DNA of 64,000 nucleotides from UBA6120 sp035361955 (GTDB lineage Bacteria > Bacillota_I > Bacilli_A > RFN20 > CAG-826). A program made the position numbers and the translations under genes. Numbering within the stretch: the stretch's first letter is position 1; the number at the start of each line of letters is the position of its first letter. This document shows, piece after piece, positions 32,286 to 40,128 of the stretch. The DNA is taken from assembly GCA_035361955.1 (NCBI GenBank), contig DAOSDC010000006.1:1-64000 (forward strand). The letters are read 5' to 3'. The notes under the pieces are model-generated. The model had not been told where the DNA came from, searched no databases, and saw only the letters and a program-made list of their open reading frames with translations.

Positions 32286-33041
32286 TTAACCTTCCTGGGT
32301 GATCATACTCATTACTGGTCGCGTTAAATCCTCGTGGCAACGTTTTAATATCGTCGTTTGAATCAAATACAAATAGGGAACGCCCATATTCGTTTCTAGA
32401 AGCGAGTTGATAGGTATCGTTTCCAGCCCACCTTGGCGAATCCCACCTAAATGCAAAGCGACTTCCCACGCGAACTGGACCAAGATTCCGATGGCCAAAA
32501 GCCATAAAATTGCAACATGTTTAGTAACGTCTTTTTCCAAAATGTTGTAAATGAACAAGCCGCCGTAACCAATGACTAGAAAAATCGCCATCACACCGTG
32601 ATATTGACCTGTGCCCCGGTAAATCTCTATTTGTCCGAACTCCGGTCCAAACGTCTTAGCAATCAATGGCGCGCAAAGCCACCAAACAACGATTAGTGCC
32701 GACCATTCAAGCAACCGGCGATCGCGTTTCAGCCATAACCAGATCCAAGCAAAATTGGTAATTCCATAACTCATCGACAACCAGAGCAAAAACGAAAAAT
32801 AGGGCGCCCCGATGACGACGCGAGTTCTTAACAACAAATAGAAAATTCCATAATCGACAATAAAATAAATGATGCCTCCCGCCAACGCGAATAGTGTCGT
32901 CAAATATCGTTTCGAGACAATAAGTAATGCCAAAAATGCGCATAAAAAGGCAATGTCCAAATAAATGTATAATTCATTTAAGATGCGTCCGGGTACGATT
33001 TCAGTCAGAAACGCAATATTAAGAATCATGGTGATTATCAC
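32286..33041 (-). CDS. Multi-spanning membrane protein, unknown function
   Basis: A 251-residue protein with about seven hydrophobic segments. Conserved-looking loop motifs include YFSFLLWLSMSYGITNFAWI and QFAWEVALHLGGIR, which suggest a real family that I do not recognise by name. GGAGTGAT gives a ribosome site. It is followed by the acetyltransferase gene and probably shares its transcript. Confidence 0.65.
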   Translation of the reverse strand: MIITMILNIAFLTEIVPGRILNELYIYLDIAFLCAFLALLIVSKRYLTTLFALAGGIIYFIVDYGIFYLLLRTRVVIGAPYFSFLLWLSMSYGITNFAWIWLWLKRDRRLLEWSALIVVWWLCAPLIAKTFGPEFGQIEIYRGTGQYHGVMAIFLVIGYGGLFIYNILEKDVTKHVAILWLLAIGILVQFAWEVALHLGGIRQGGLETIPINSLLETNMGVPYLYLIQTTILKRCHEDLTRPVMSMITQEG

Positions 33042-33145
33042 TCCAAAATTAGATTTGAGTATTATTTATATATTAAACGGATGGCCTCATAAAATTAAAC
33101 ACCCAAACGCGTATAAACCATATAATCGATGTTTCTGACTCAGTG

Positions 33146-34135
33146 TTATTTTTTATAAGCAACGCCTTGTAAGGATATGGCGAATCGGCATAAAGTGTCG
33201 CCATCTAGTGGCGTGCTCAAACACTCGATTGGAAGGTGGCGATCGAAAAGAACCTCAAATGGATATTTGGTAAATCCGGCGCTACATAAACACCATTTTG
33301 GAGAGATGTCATGCGCTTCGGACTGCAACACCGATTTCACAAATGGACAATGACAAGCGTGGTAACGCTTTTCCTTGATGGTGTTCGCTTCCAAATAGGC
33401 CTTCGTATCGTAAGGTATCTTCGTGACGTAAAGCGTATCATTTACACGCACCGCTGATAATATTTCCTGATTGGCGCTCACAAACGCCAACACCTCGTCA
33501 TTGATTTCTTGCTCGAACCACACCCGTTTCTCGAGTTGGCATTGTTTCAGTTCGGCGATTTTCCGGTGATGCAAGTCGCTGAGATAGTCGTCAAACGTGC
33601 TGGCACTTTCGTAATAAACTCGTTCAGGTATGAATGCTTCTTTCGGAATACGATGGTGATTATCGGCTAAGACAGCGGTCATTTCGGTTTGAGTCAAATG
33701 CACTTCGAATGCGTTAAGCACCTTTTTGGTGAATTGTGGCATGAGGCCAAGCGGAGTTCCGAGTGGTGGCACCTCAATTTGTGATTCAATGGTCGCATAA
33801 CGTTTATGATCGACAATCGTCGCCAATTTTTCCAACATGCTTTCAATCACACCGAGACTGCCTGTGTATTTGGTCAGATGTATGAATAAATCGTTGCGAC
33901 CCACCACTTTGTAATAGCGCATGAGAATCACGATGTTTTCGATTGTACATTGGCCAGCACCAACCAATCGGGCGATTATTTGATCAAGTTGCGCGATGTT
34001 GATTGCCTCAAGCGTGCATGGTTGCTTGATAGATAAAGCGCGTTCCTGTCTATCTAAAAATGCGAGGGCATTTTCAAGCTCTTCTTCTTTGAGTTTGTTG
34101 TTGCGATATAGGTCGATGATTTTATCTTTTTGCAT
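33146..34135 (-). CDS. Soluble protein with Cys-His motif, unknown function
   Basis: A 329-residue cytoplasmic protein. The N-terminal two thirds are helical. Near the C-terminus YHACHCPFVKSVL and, about 20 residues later, KWCLCSAGFTKYPFE supply four cysteines and a histidine, with two more cysteines in IECLS and TLCRF. A metal or Fe-S site is plausible. I know no named family with certainty. The ribosome site is weak. Confidence 0.6.
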   Translation of the reverse strand: MQKDKIIDLYRNNKLKEEELENALAFLDRQERALSIKQPCTLEAINIAQLDQIIARLVGAGQCTIENIVILMRYYKVVGRNDLFIHLTKYTGSLGVIESMLEKLATIVDHKRYATIESQIEVPPLGTPLGLMPQFTKKVLNAFEVHLTQTEMTAVLADNHHRIPKEAFIPERVYYESASTFDDYLSDLHHRKIAELKQCQLEKRVWFEQEINDEVLAFVSANQEILSAVRVNDTLYVTKIPYDTKAYLEANTIKEKRYHACHCPFVKSVLQSEAHDISPKWCLCSAGFTKYPFEVLFDRHLPIECLSTPLDGDTLCRFAISLQGVAYKK

Positions 34136-34221
34136 ATTGGTGCGCCCTGCTCATATATGTGACTAGAACCATAATACGACAAAACAACAGCTTTTATGAA
34201 TGCTGTCCGATCAACAAATGA

Positions 34222-34261
34222 CAAAAAGAGAAAACGCCATCCAAGGTGATGGAAGGCGTTT
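34222..34261 (-). terminator. Intrinsic terminator of the tRNA-Asn/tRNA-Glu unit
   Basis: Minus-strand AAACGCC...GGCGTTT with an inner TCCA/TGGA pairing, followed by TCTCTTTTT. Confidence 0.75.
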
Positions 34262-34270
34262 GTTTCGATC

Positions 34271-34347
34271 TGGTGACCCGTACGGGATTCGAACCCGTGA
34301 ATGCATGCGTGAAAGGCATGTGAGTTAAGCCACTTCTCCAACGGGCC
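34271..34347 (-). tRNA. tRNA-Glu (anticodon TTC)
   Basis: A 77-base cloverleaf with acceptor GGCCCGT/ACGGGTC, loop CTTTCAC reading TTC and encoded CCA. Confidence 0.95.
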
Positions 34348-34350
34348 AGA

Positions 34351-34426
34351 TGGCGCCTACTGTAGGACTCGAACCTACGACCAATCGGTTAACAGCCGAT
34401 TGCTCTACCGACTGAGCTAAGTAGGC
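34351..34426 (-). tRNA. tRNA-Asn (anticodon GTT)
   Basis: A 76-base cloverleaf with acceptor GCCTACT/AGTAGGC, loop CTGTTAA reading GTT and encoded CCA. It leads a two-gene unit with tRNA-Glu, 3 bases apart. Confidence 0.95.
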
Positions 34427-34501
34427 ATTGACTGCTTCGAGGCTCGAAGCGCAAGAAGCATATTAGCACAACGAGTATGCTAAATCAATCAGATAGATTG
34501 A

Positions 34502-34723
34502 CTAAATCTTGGAGTCAATTGCTTTAACGACGTCGGCTAAAGTCTTGAAGCTCGTCATTTCGTCGTTTTCGAATTCGATGTCGAATTCTTTTTCTAAATC
34601 CATCATCAATTCGACGAGGTCAAGCGAATCAAGTCCGAGTTCTCGTAATTCGATGGTCGGTTCCACGGCTTCGACTTTGACTTTCTGCGCAAACAATTGT
34701 TGGACTTTTTCTAAGGTACTCAT
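34502..34723 (-). CDS. acpP: Acyl carrier protein
   Basis: A 73-residue acidic four-helix carrier. The phosphopantetheine serine lies in LGLDSLDLVELMM (Ser38). Length is normal. No fatty acid synthesis genes are beside it; upstream is a Tad-type pilus operon closed by a terminator. TGAGGATTG gives the ribosome site. Confidence 0.95.
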   Translation of the reverse strand: MSTLEKVQQLFAQKVKVEAVEPTIELRELGLDSLDLVELMMDLEKEFDIEFENDEMTSFKTLADVVKAIDSKI

Positions 34724-34748
34724 TTAGCAATCCTCATTTCGTTTTCAT

Positions 34749-34776
34749 ATTATATCAAGATTAATTTGATTTTGAA
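34749..34776 (-). promoter_or_regulatory. Promoter of acpP
   Basis: Minus-strand -35 TTCAAA (34771-34776), 16-base spacer, -10 TATAAT (34749-34754), about 25 bases before the ATG. Confidence 0.65.
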
Positions 34777-34779
34777 ACA

Positions 34780-34814
34780 AAAAAATGGGTAAGGAAAAGG
34801 GCCCTAAGGCCCTT
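34780..34814 (-). terminator. Terminator of the Tad-type pilus operon
   Basis: Minus-strand AAGGGCC, TTAG loop, GGCCCTT, then TTCC and, a little later, seven T. It begins 5 bases after the stop of the 47-residue pilin-like gene. Confidence 0.65.
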
Positions 34815-34818
34815 GTCG

Positions 34819-34962
34819 CTACGGAGGCGTAATCTGATCGGCGACTTGCTGTGAGATGTGGTTGGTCGCGCTTTGGAAGACGCTGACGAACATCATTGAC
34901 ATCGTGCCAAACAGCGTCAACACGAGCAATACTCCGAGCAATTGCCCCTTGAGTTCCGACAT
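34819..34962 (-). CDS. 47-residue Flp-pilin-like peptide
   Basis: Small gene with strong AAAGGAG before the ATG, absent from usual ORF calls by length. MSELKGQLLGVLLVLTLFG starts the peptide: a short charged leader, a possible prepilin cleavage after KG at residues 5-6, then one hydrophobic helix (about 7-30) and a short polar tail ending QITPP. It lacks the Glu5 of classic Flp pilins. Position last in a Tad operon, just before its terminator, suggests the major pilin or a minor subunit. Confidence 0.6.
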   Translation of the reverse strand: MSELKGQLLGVLLVLTLFGTMSMMFVSVFQSATNHISQQVADQITPP

Positions 34963-34974
34963 GGTGGCTCCTTT

Positions 34975-35313
34975 CTAATTGTAATATCCAATGACCGTCG
35001 CTCGCGAAATGCACACGGTAATTGTTTCTTCGGCGATGATGATCGGTTCATATGCGGTCTCGAGCATGAATTCAAGCGTGTCACCGAACCGGGGCACGCA
35101 GTTTACCAAACAAGTGATAGCGATATGCTTTTCGAAGAGCCAATTTGTCGTGTCCTCATCGATTCGCCCTGCCTGGGCAATTCGGAATGAGGCTGTTTGC
35201 GCTAAAGCATCAAGCCGTGCACTGACGAGCTGCAGCGCGAAGATATCACCGCCCAACAGCAGAATTTGGACAACAAATGTCAAACTTAAGATGAATGCGA
35301 TTTTATAACTCAC
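34975..35313 (-). CDS. TadE/DUF4320-like pseudopilin
   Basis: A 112-residue protein with one N-terminal hydrophobic helix (about 5-27) and a small outer domain with cysteines at about 68, 72 and 100. This single-anchor form matches the TadE/DUF4320-type minor pilins found beside TadB/TadC genes in Bacillota. It overlaps the TadC-like gene by 11 bp and is followed by the 47-residue pilin-like gene. Confidence 0.6.
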   Translation of the reverse strand: MSYKIAFILSLTFVVQILLLGGDIFALQLVSARLDALAQTASFRIAQAGRIDEDTTNWLFEKHIAITCLVNCVPRFGDTLEFMLETAYEPIIIAEETITVCISRATVIGYYN

Positions 35314-35971
35314 TAATTGCCCTCAAAATGATGATGACGACCCCAAACAGCAAATTCATTGTGATGATGCCGGCTCCGAGCAGGGGGTACAAATTCATGC
35401 CGTCAAGTCTTTCCTCATAACGGCGCCGACTCTCGATGCTTTTATGGAGACGGAATTGATCAAACATGTAATCGAACGACTCTAATTGATTGATGCCTCC
35501 GCCCTCGGTATCGTATTGATAAAGACCAATCATCAATTGCTCAATCACTAACGGATCAAATTTGCGTGCGAATCGAATGTAAGGATTGATCGATTTGTCG
35601 TTATCGATGTCTTCTAGTAGCCCAAGCAAATCTTCACGGATGCGGGGCTTCACATATTTAATAGCTTCCTCAAGCGCACAATAGACATTGAAATTGTTGC
35701 CAAGAAACACTTTGATAATCGTAAATGATTCAATAAAAGCCTCAACGCGTGCTTGTTTCAGCGCCTCGATTCGGGCCGTATACCGATTTGACAAAAACAA
35801 ATTTAACCCGATTATTGTCAATCCAAGCAATCCCAATCCAGCCGGCAGCGATACAAAAATAGACACCAAGACGGAAAATAATAAAAGGATACCATGCAAA
35901 AGCGCGATCATCAGGATGTGTTTGCGATGATCGTAACCAAGTTGCGCAATATATTTAGAATAGTTAAACAT
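35303..35971 (-). CDS. TadC-like type II secretion F-domain protein
   Basis: A 222-residue inner-membrane platform protein of the pilus assembly machine. Two N-terminal spans (about 20-55), a cytoplasmic helical domain and two or more C-terminal spans fit one T2SSF repeat. Seen in the middle: FIESFTIIKVFLGNNFNVYCALEEAI-type segment, shared with TadC of Bacillota. The start ATG overlaps the TadB-like stop by 8 bp. Confidence 0.7.
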   Translation of the reverse strand: MFNYSKYIAQLGYDHRKHILMIALLHGILLLFSVLVSIFVSLPAGLGLLGLTIIGLNLFLSNRYTARIEALKQARVEAFIESFTIIKVFLGNNFNVYCALEEAIKYVKPRIREDLLGLLEDIDNDKSINPYIRFARKFDPLVIEQLMIGLYQYDTEGGGINQLESFDYMFDQFRLHKSIESRRRYEERLDGMNLYPLLGAGIITMNLLFGVVIIILRAISEL

Positions 35972-36650
35972 CGCTAGCACCAACCACGTAGCGAGACGTC
36001 CACACAAACACGCTATAAAGCATAAAGAAAAAGTAGGCCATTATCCCCATCTTATAAATCGGCGCCTCGATCATCGCTTCAAATAAAAATGAAATCCCGA
36101 AACGCGAGAATAGTATCACGACAATTGTCAAAACCCACAAAATGACGAAGTTGGTCAATTTCCTTTTTGCTATTATTACCTGCTCTTCAATCTCCGTTTC
36201 CTTAATCCTTAGCGTGGCTAAAAGCAATGATGCCATCGATATAATCGAGCCACCTTGGTTGACGTATAAATCGATAATCGTCAGAAACATGTCATAAGAC
36301 GTTGACCGAAAATAAGGTTTCAAATGGTCGAGTATCAAAAATGTGTCTGATGTTTCCAATTCCTCGACTGTTTGTCTTAACGAGGTACTCATCTGGCCTT
36401 TAATAATATCCAAAGCGGCGCTCGGCGTCTTTTTTACGCTTAAAGCGATGACAAATGCATTAATGAAGTGAAACATTTCATGGTTTCGTTGATTGATGGC
36501 ATGATGTTTGCGCAAACGAACTGGCAGCCAAAAGCCAAAAAATGCCAAGCAGCATAATAGCCAAACACTACTCAAAATCACATCCATGGTCATAATATAG
36601 GCGAGTACGCCTAATAGCATCGCCAGCGCTACAAACAAACTATTAATCAT
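35964..36650 (-). CDS. TadB-like type II secretion F-domain protein
   Basis: A 228-residue inner-membrane platform protein. Two N-terminal spans, a cytoplasmic domain with FHFINAFVIALSVKKTPSAA and VNQGGSIISM (the G-G of T2SSF), then two C-terminal spans. It overlaps the TadA ATPase gene by 4 bp and the TadC-like gene by 8 bp, matching Tad locus order. Confidence 0.75.
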   Translation of the reverse strand: MINSLFVALAMLLGVLAYIMTMDVILSSVWLLCCLAFFGFWLPVRLRKHHAINQRNHEMFHFINAFVIALSVKKTPSAALDIIKGQMSTSLRQTVEELETSDTFLILDHLKPYFRSTSYDMFLTIIDLYVNQGGSIISMASLLLATLRIKETEIEEQVIIAKRKLTNFVILWVLTIVVILFSRFGISFLFEAMIEAPIYKMGIMAYFFFMLYSVFVWTSRYVVGASDV

Positions 36651-37711
36651 AATTTACTCGTCGGAAACGCGAATGGTCCTAAATCGGCAAGCGGCTCAGA
36701 CAATCTTTTAAGAAGCTTACTCGACAAACGGCGCATAACTGCGCTTTTACCATCCCATTCGTATATAATTCTCACTTTATGTTGACTTGATCGCATTTCA
36801 CCAATTTGATGAATCTCTCGAATGATGTGTCCTTGTTCGTCTTCTCGCTTTCTTAAATAGACGAGAATCGGGAAGTGATCTTTAATGTCGGCCAACGTCT
36901 CCGCATAACGGAGCGTCGGCTGTCCGGCCATCACCATGCGTGCCATCCGCATCGGCAGCGTCATTACGTCGAGGCTGTGAACCGTGGTGATAATCGGATG
37001 CCCCGTCATCGCTGCGGTCAACGCTTCTTTCATTTCGCCTCCACGGGCTTCGGCGACAATGACCCAGTCAGGATGCGATCGCAACCCGTTAGCAATCAGG
37101 GAAGAAAAGTCGCCTCCTTTAATCGTTGCATTTACTTGCCAAATATTGATGTCTAGATTCGCTTCGGTTCTGATTCCTTCTAATTCCAAGACGTTGTCGA
37201 TGACAATCAGCCGCGTTGTCGGTTTCATAATCGAAATCAGGTATTTTTGAAATTCGGTCTTGCCACTTCCGGTCGTGCCACCGATCACGATGCTAACGCC
37301 AGCGCACACAAGGCGGCGAAACAAACGATCTAGCAGTGGCTCCGGCTGAAACCTAATCGTGCGTTGATCACCTTTTTGATGACCGATTCTCAATGAGAAA
37401 GTCGTCGTTTTCTCATAGTTTAACCTCGCGATAGCCGGATGAACCGCATTCAAACGATACTTGCCGACGGATACGTCAAGGATCGGATTCGAATATGAAA
37501 ACAGCTGCTCCGTTAAATTGGCAACATGCCGCAAAAAATCGTGGACATCGGACTCATCCGGACTCGTTTCAGCCAGCAGTCGTCCCTTCAAATTGTGGAC
37601 ATAGTGTAATGTTTCCCCATTAAAACTTATATCGGTTATTTGAACGTCGTTTAAAAGATTCTTAAGAAAGGAATTTTCAAGATATGATAACAATTTATGA
37701 TGATAACTCAT
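36647..37711 (-). CDS. tadA: TadA/CpaF-type pilus assembly ATPase
   Basis: Hexameric ATPase that drives pilus extension, 354 residues. Walker A is IGGTTGSGKTEF (about residues 141-152), Asp box LIVIDNVLELEG, Walker B PDWVIVAEARGGE, and the His box ends GHPIITTVHSLD. The N-terminal domain is short for the CpaF family. It overlaps the upstream TadE-like gene by 17 bp. Confidence 0.9.
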   Translation of the reverse strand: MSYHHKLLSYLENSFLKNLLNDVQITDISFNGETLHYVHNLKGRLLAETSPDESDVHDFLRHVANLTEQLFSYSNPILDVSVGKYRLNAVHPAIARLNYEKTTTFSLRIGHQKGDQRTIRFQPEPLLDRLFRRLVCAGVSIVIGGTTGSGKTEFQKYLISIMKPTTRLIVIDNVLELEGIRTEANLDINIWQVNATIKGGDFSSLIANGLRSHPDWVIVAEARGGEMKEALTAAMTGHPIITTVHSLDVMTLPMRMARMVMAGQPTLRYAETLADIKDHFPILVYLRKREDEQGHIIREIHQIGEMRSSQHKVRIIYEWDGKSAVMRRLSSKLLKRLSEPLADLGPFAFPTSKL

Positions 37712-38099
37712 GCTGTTTGATGATTTCGAATGTCAATGTTTCATCGTAGACAAAGTCGCCGATTAGTGAAGTTTTCAAAGAAATGGCGACACCTTGGCAG
37801 TAAGATGTCGTGCACACAAATTCACTATTTGGCGAATAATAATAGAATCCAACCGTGAATTTTTTTATATGCGGATCAAATTCACTCAGTAGGTATTCAA
37901 TCACGATATTTTCTAACATGATTTTCTCGAAATAGGGTTCGCTGGCTCCATTTTTTAAACCGGGTGTGGCAATCGAAGTTTCGATTAAGCTTGGCGAGAG
38001 GGCATAAAATGTCCGGTTGACGAGACCGTAACGAAATCCGAATTGAAACGCTTCCAAAAATATTAATAAAAAAGATAACGCCATAAGTAAATTAGCCAT
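37695..38099 (-). CDS. TadE-like pseudopilin
   Basis: A 134-residue protein with one N-terminal hydrophobic helix (about 3-22) and an outer domain with a Cys pair (VCTTSYC). I start it at 38099, where ATGGCTAA overlaps the preceding stop by 8 bp, as elsewhere in this operon. Form and place suggest a minor pilin; no family match is certain. Confidence 0.6.
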   Translation of the reverse strand: MANLLMALSFLLIFLEAFQFGFRYGLVNRTFYALSPSLIETSIATPGLKNGASEPYFEKIMLENIVIEYLLSEFDPHIKKFTVGFYYYSPNSEFVCTTSYCQGVAISLKTSLIGDFVYDETLTFEIIKQHELSS

Positions 38100-39099
38100 C
38101 GATGATAATCTCCTTCCAATTGCCAACGTCAATCGTAGTATTCGACGTTATAACACAGTAAAGCGAACTGGAACACGATCCTAATAACGCTTGGTTGAAA
38201 TAATAATCCGATTCGTAATCGATATCATAGATATTGCCCATCGTCACTTTGAATTGAAACCTTAACCGCAATGGATTAATGTCGTGATACCGGTCTTTGG
38301 GCAAAAATAGTCGATTCGTCGCCACGAAACCCGCGATTGGAAAGTATGAACTTATTAACGTCATTGGGTTGACGTAGAGCGCATCTTGAAAATGAAGTCG
38401 ATAGGTACTGTCGACCAAAGTCGCCCTCACATTCAAATACGCGTGTGTCTGATCGACACTGCGTCGTAATAGTGAAAAGTTTTGTTGGTGGTCCTCTATT
38501 AGCAAGCTGACAAGACTGATGGTGACCGGTAAGTTGGCTTCCGATTGGGCATTAAACGAGAGCATGTCGAGGCCAATGTCTACATAAAGCGGTCTCTCAA
38601 TCGTGGCACTGAATCCTGAGAACGACAGCGACTCATGCAAATAGCGAGTTACGCCATATTGATCAATGATCGCATGATTGACCGTCGTCATCTGAGCAGG
38701 CGATGTATCGCCAAGCCCTAAGTTGAATGTTTGACGCGCATAAATGTTTAATTGCTGCTCTTGGTGAAATAACTGACCCCAAGCCACGAAATTAATCGTA
38801 GCCATTTCGCTTTCGAGGAAACGTCCATCAATCGCTAGTGTCGATGAGAAGCTGCCGCTGATGGTAATCGCACGAACGTAAAGCGGTAGATTTGTCACTT
38901 CCCCATTTGATATATAAATGGCAATGTTGGTAGCTTCTTCCATGTTTGAAACATAGGTGAAGGGAATATCGAGCGCAACGCCTTTTGGATATGGCGCCAC
39001 TTCGACATTCACGAATGCGCGGATTGGCGGATCAGGATCAATCGGTACGATCGAAGACAAGACAATGCCCACAATCGCAACTACCGGCCGCGCGGTCAT
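38092..39099 (-). CDS. Exported beta-rich protein of the pilus locus
   Basis: A 335-residue protein with a short hydrophobic start (about 5-20) that may be a signal anchor, then a beta-strand-rich domain with repeated strand patterns and a Cys pair near residues 311-317 (CSSSLYC). No family is recognised. It overlaps the genes on both sides (4 and 8 bp), so it belongs to the pilus operon and may be a surface or tip component. Confidence 0.6.
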   Translation of the reverse strand: MTARPVVAIVGIVLSSIVPIDPDPPIRAFVNVEVAPYPKGVALDIPFTYVSNMEEATNIAIYISNGEVTNLPLYVRAITISGSFSSTLAIDGRFLESEMATINFVAWGQLFHQEQQLNIYARQTFNLGLGDTSPAQMTTVNHAIIDQYGVTRYLHESLSFSGFSATIERPLYVDIGLDMLSFNAQSEANLPVTISLVSLLIEDHQQNFSLLRRSVDQTHAYLNVRATLVDSTYRLHFQDALYVNPMTLISSYFPIAGFVATNRLFLPKDRYHDINPLRLRFQFKVTMGNIYDIDYESDYYFNQALLGSCSSSLYCVITSNTTIDVGNWKEIIIDG

Positions 39100-39434
39100 A
39101 GATTATAAAAATAGGAACAGAAATGTTGGACCGCCTCAAGCTTTTTTCGATAATAGGTGCTGCGGGCGAAAATCATTTCCCACCAGAATGCGAATTGCTT
39201 GGTGAGGAAGTCGTTATAAATGATCATCCGTTGCTGGGGGGTCAGGCAGTTTAGTGCAAGATCGAATGATTCGATATACATTTGGTTCTGGCTGAATGGT
39301 GGGTTGGCTTGCTGATCTTCGGGTAGGGCGGCTATCCGCATTTTTTCCCGGATTTGGGCAAGGCGGTAGCGATGCGTCAATGATTCGACCCTCTTGGATA
39401 ATTCGCGCATCGTCGGTTTTTGTTGTGGTTTCAT
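39096..39434 (-). CDS. Small helical cytoplasmic protein, first gene of the pilus operon
   Basis: A 112-residue charged protein, helical throughout. LNCLTPQQRMIIYNDFL near residues 70-86 recalls sigma-like or ArpU-type regulators and a conserved Mollicutes family (MG284/MPN403), but I cannot confirm either. AAAGGAG precedes the ATG at 39434. As first gene it may regulate the operon. Confidence 0.55.
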   Translation of the reverse strand: MKPQQKPTMRELSKRVESLTHRYRLAQIREKMRIAALPEDQQANPPFSQNQMYIESFDLALNCLTPQQRMIIYNDFLTKQFAFWWEMIFARSTYYRKKLEAVQHFCSYFYNL

Positions 39435-39532
39435 AATTCTCCTTTTGTTTGTGTGTGTTTGATGGCCTTGCTTACTAATAGGGGACTCAAATGACATTCA
39501 ACCAAAAATAAAATGAAAATGTCAGCATAAGT

Positions 39533-39561
39533 TTCGAAAAAGGTGCTTTTCCCCTTATAAT
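39533..39561 (+). promoter_or_regulatory. Promoter of gmk
   Basis: -35-like TTCGAA (39533-39538), 17-base spacer, -10 TATAAT (39556-39561), 21 bases before the ATG. Confidence 0.6.
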
Positions 39562-39582
39562 GTTAAAAAAGGAGCCCCATTC

Positions 39583-40128
39583 ATGATCATTCTCGTCGGT
39601 GCATCCGCCAGTGGCAAAACCGAAGTCGCTAAAATATTGCGACGCAAATACGGCATTCGCAAAGTTATTACTCACACTACTAGGGTGATGCGCGAGGGCG
39701 AAGCCAACCACGTCGACTACCATTTCGTGACGCGAGATGAATTTAATAAGTTGCGCAAAGAAGACTTCTTTGTGGAAACGACACTATATAACGGCAACCT
39801 CTATGGCACCAGCAAACCTGAAATCGGCGATGACAAAGTTTTGATTGTCGACCCCAATGGTTTAAAAGCCTTCAAGCGTCTTAACGATGCCCGTATTATC
39901 ACGTTTTATATGGATGCAAGCGAAACGACGAGAATGAACCGAATGCTTTATCGGGGCGATACACTTGAGCACGCCAAAACACGACTTGAAAACGATCGCA
40001 ACGATTTCTCGACTGATCGGATGTGTGCGACCGATTTCATCATCGATACCGAAAAGTTCGACATTGAGCAGGTCGCCGATCTAGTTTATAAACATTATTC
40101 AAAAACGCTGGAAGCGCTAAAAAGTTAA
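39583..40128 (+). CDS. gmk: Guanylate kinase
   Basis: Phosphorylates GMP to GDP with ATP. The 181 residues carry the P-loop GASASGKTEVAK, the GMP-binding THTTRVMREGE and VDYHFV segments, and LYNGNLYGTSK. The size is near the usual 200. AAAAGGAG gives a strong ribosome site. It is one of few plus-strand genes and its 3' end overlaps the convergent ABC-F gene by 12 bp. Confidence 0.88.
   Translation: MIILVGASASGKTEVAKILRRKYGIRKVITHTTRVMREGEANHVDYHFVTRDEFNKLRKEDFFVETTLYNGNLYGTSKPEIGDDKVLIVDPNGLKAFKRLNDARIITFYMDASETTRMNRMLYRGDTLEHAKTRLENDRNDFSTDRMCATDFIIDTEKFDIEQVADLVYKHYSKTLEALKS

Noticed and set aside
34745..35014. 89-residue frame overlapping the pilin-like gene
   Set aside because: It runs through the terminator and overlaps the better supported 47-residue frame, which has the ribosome site.
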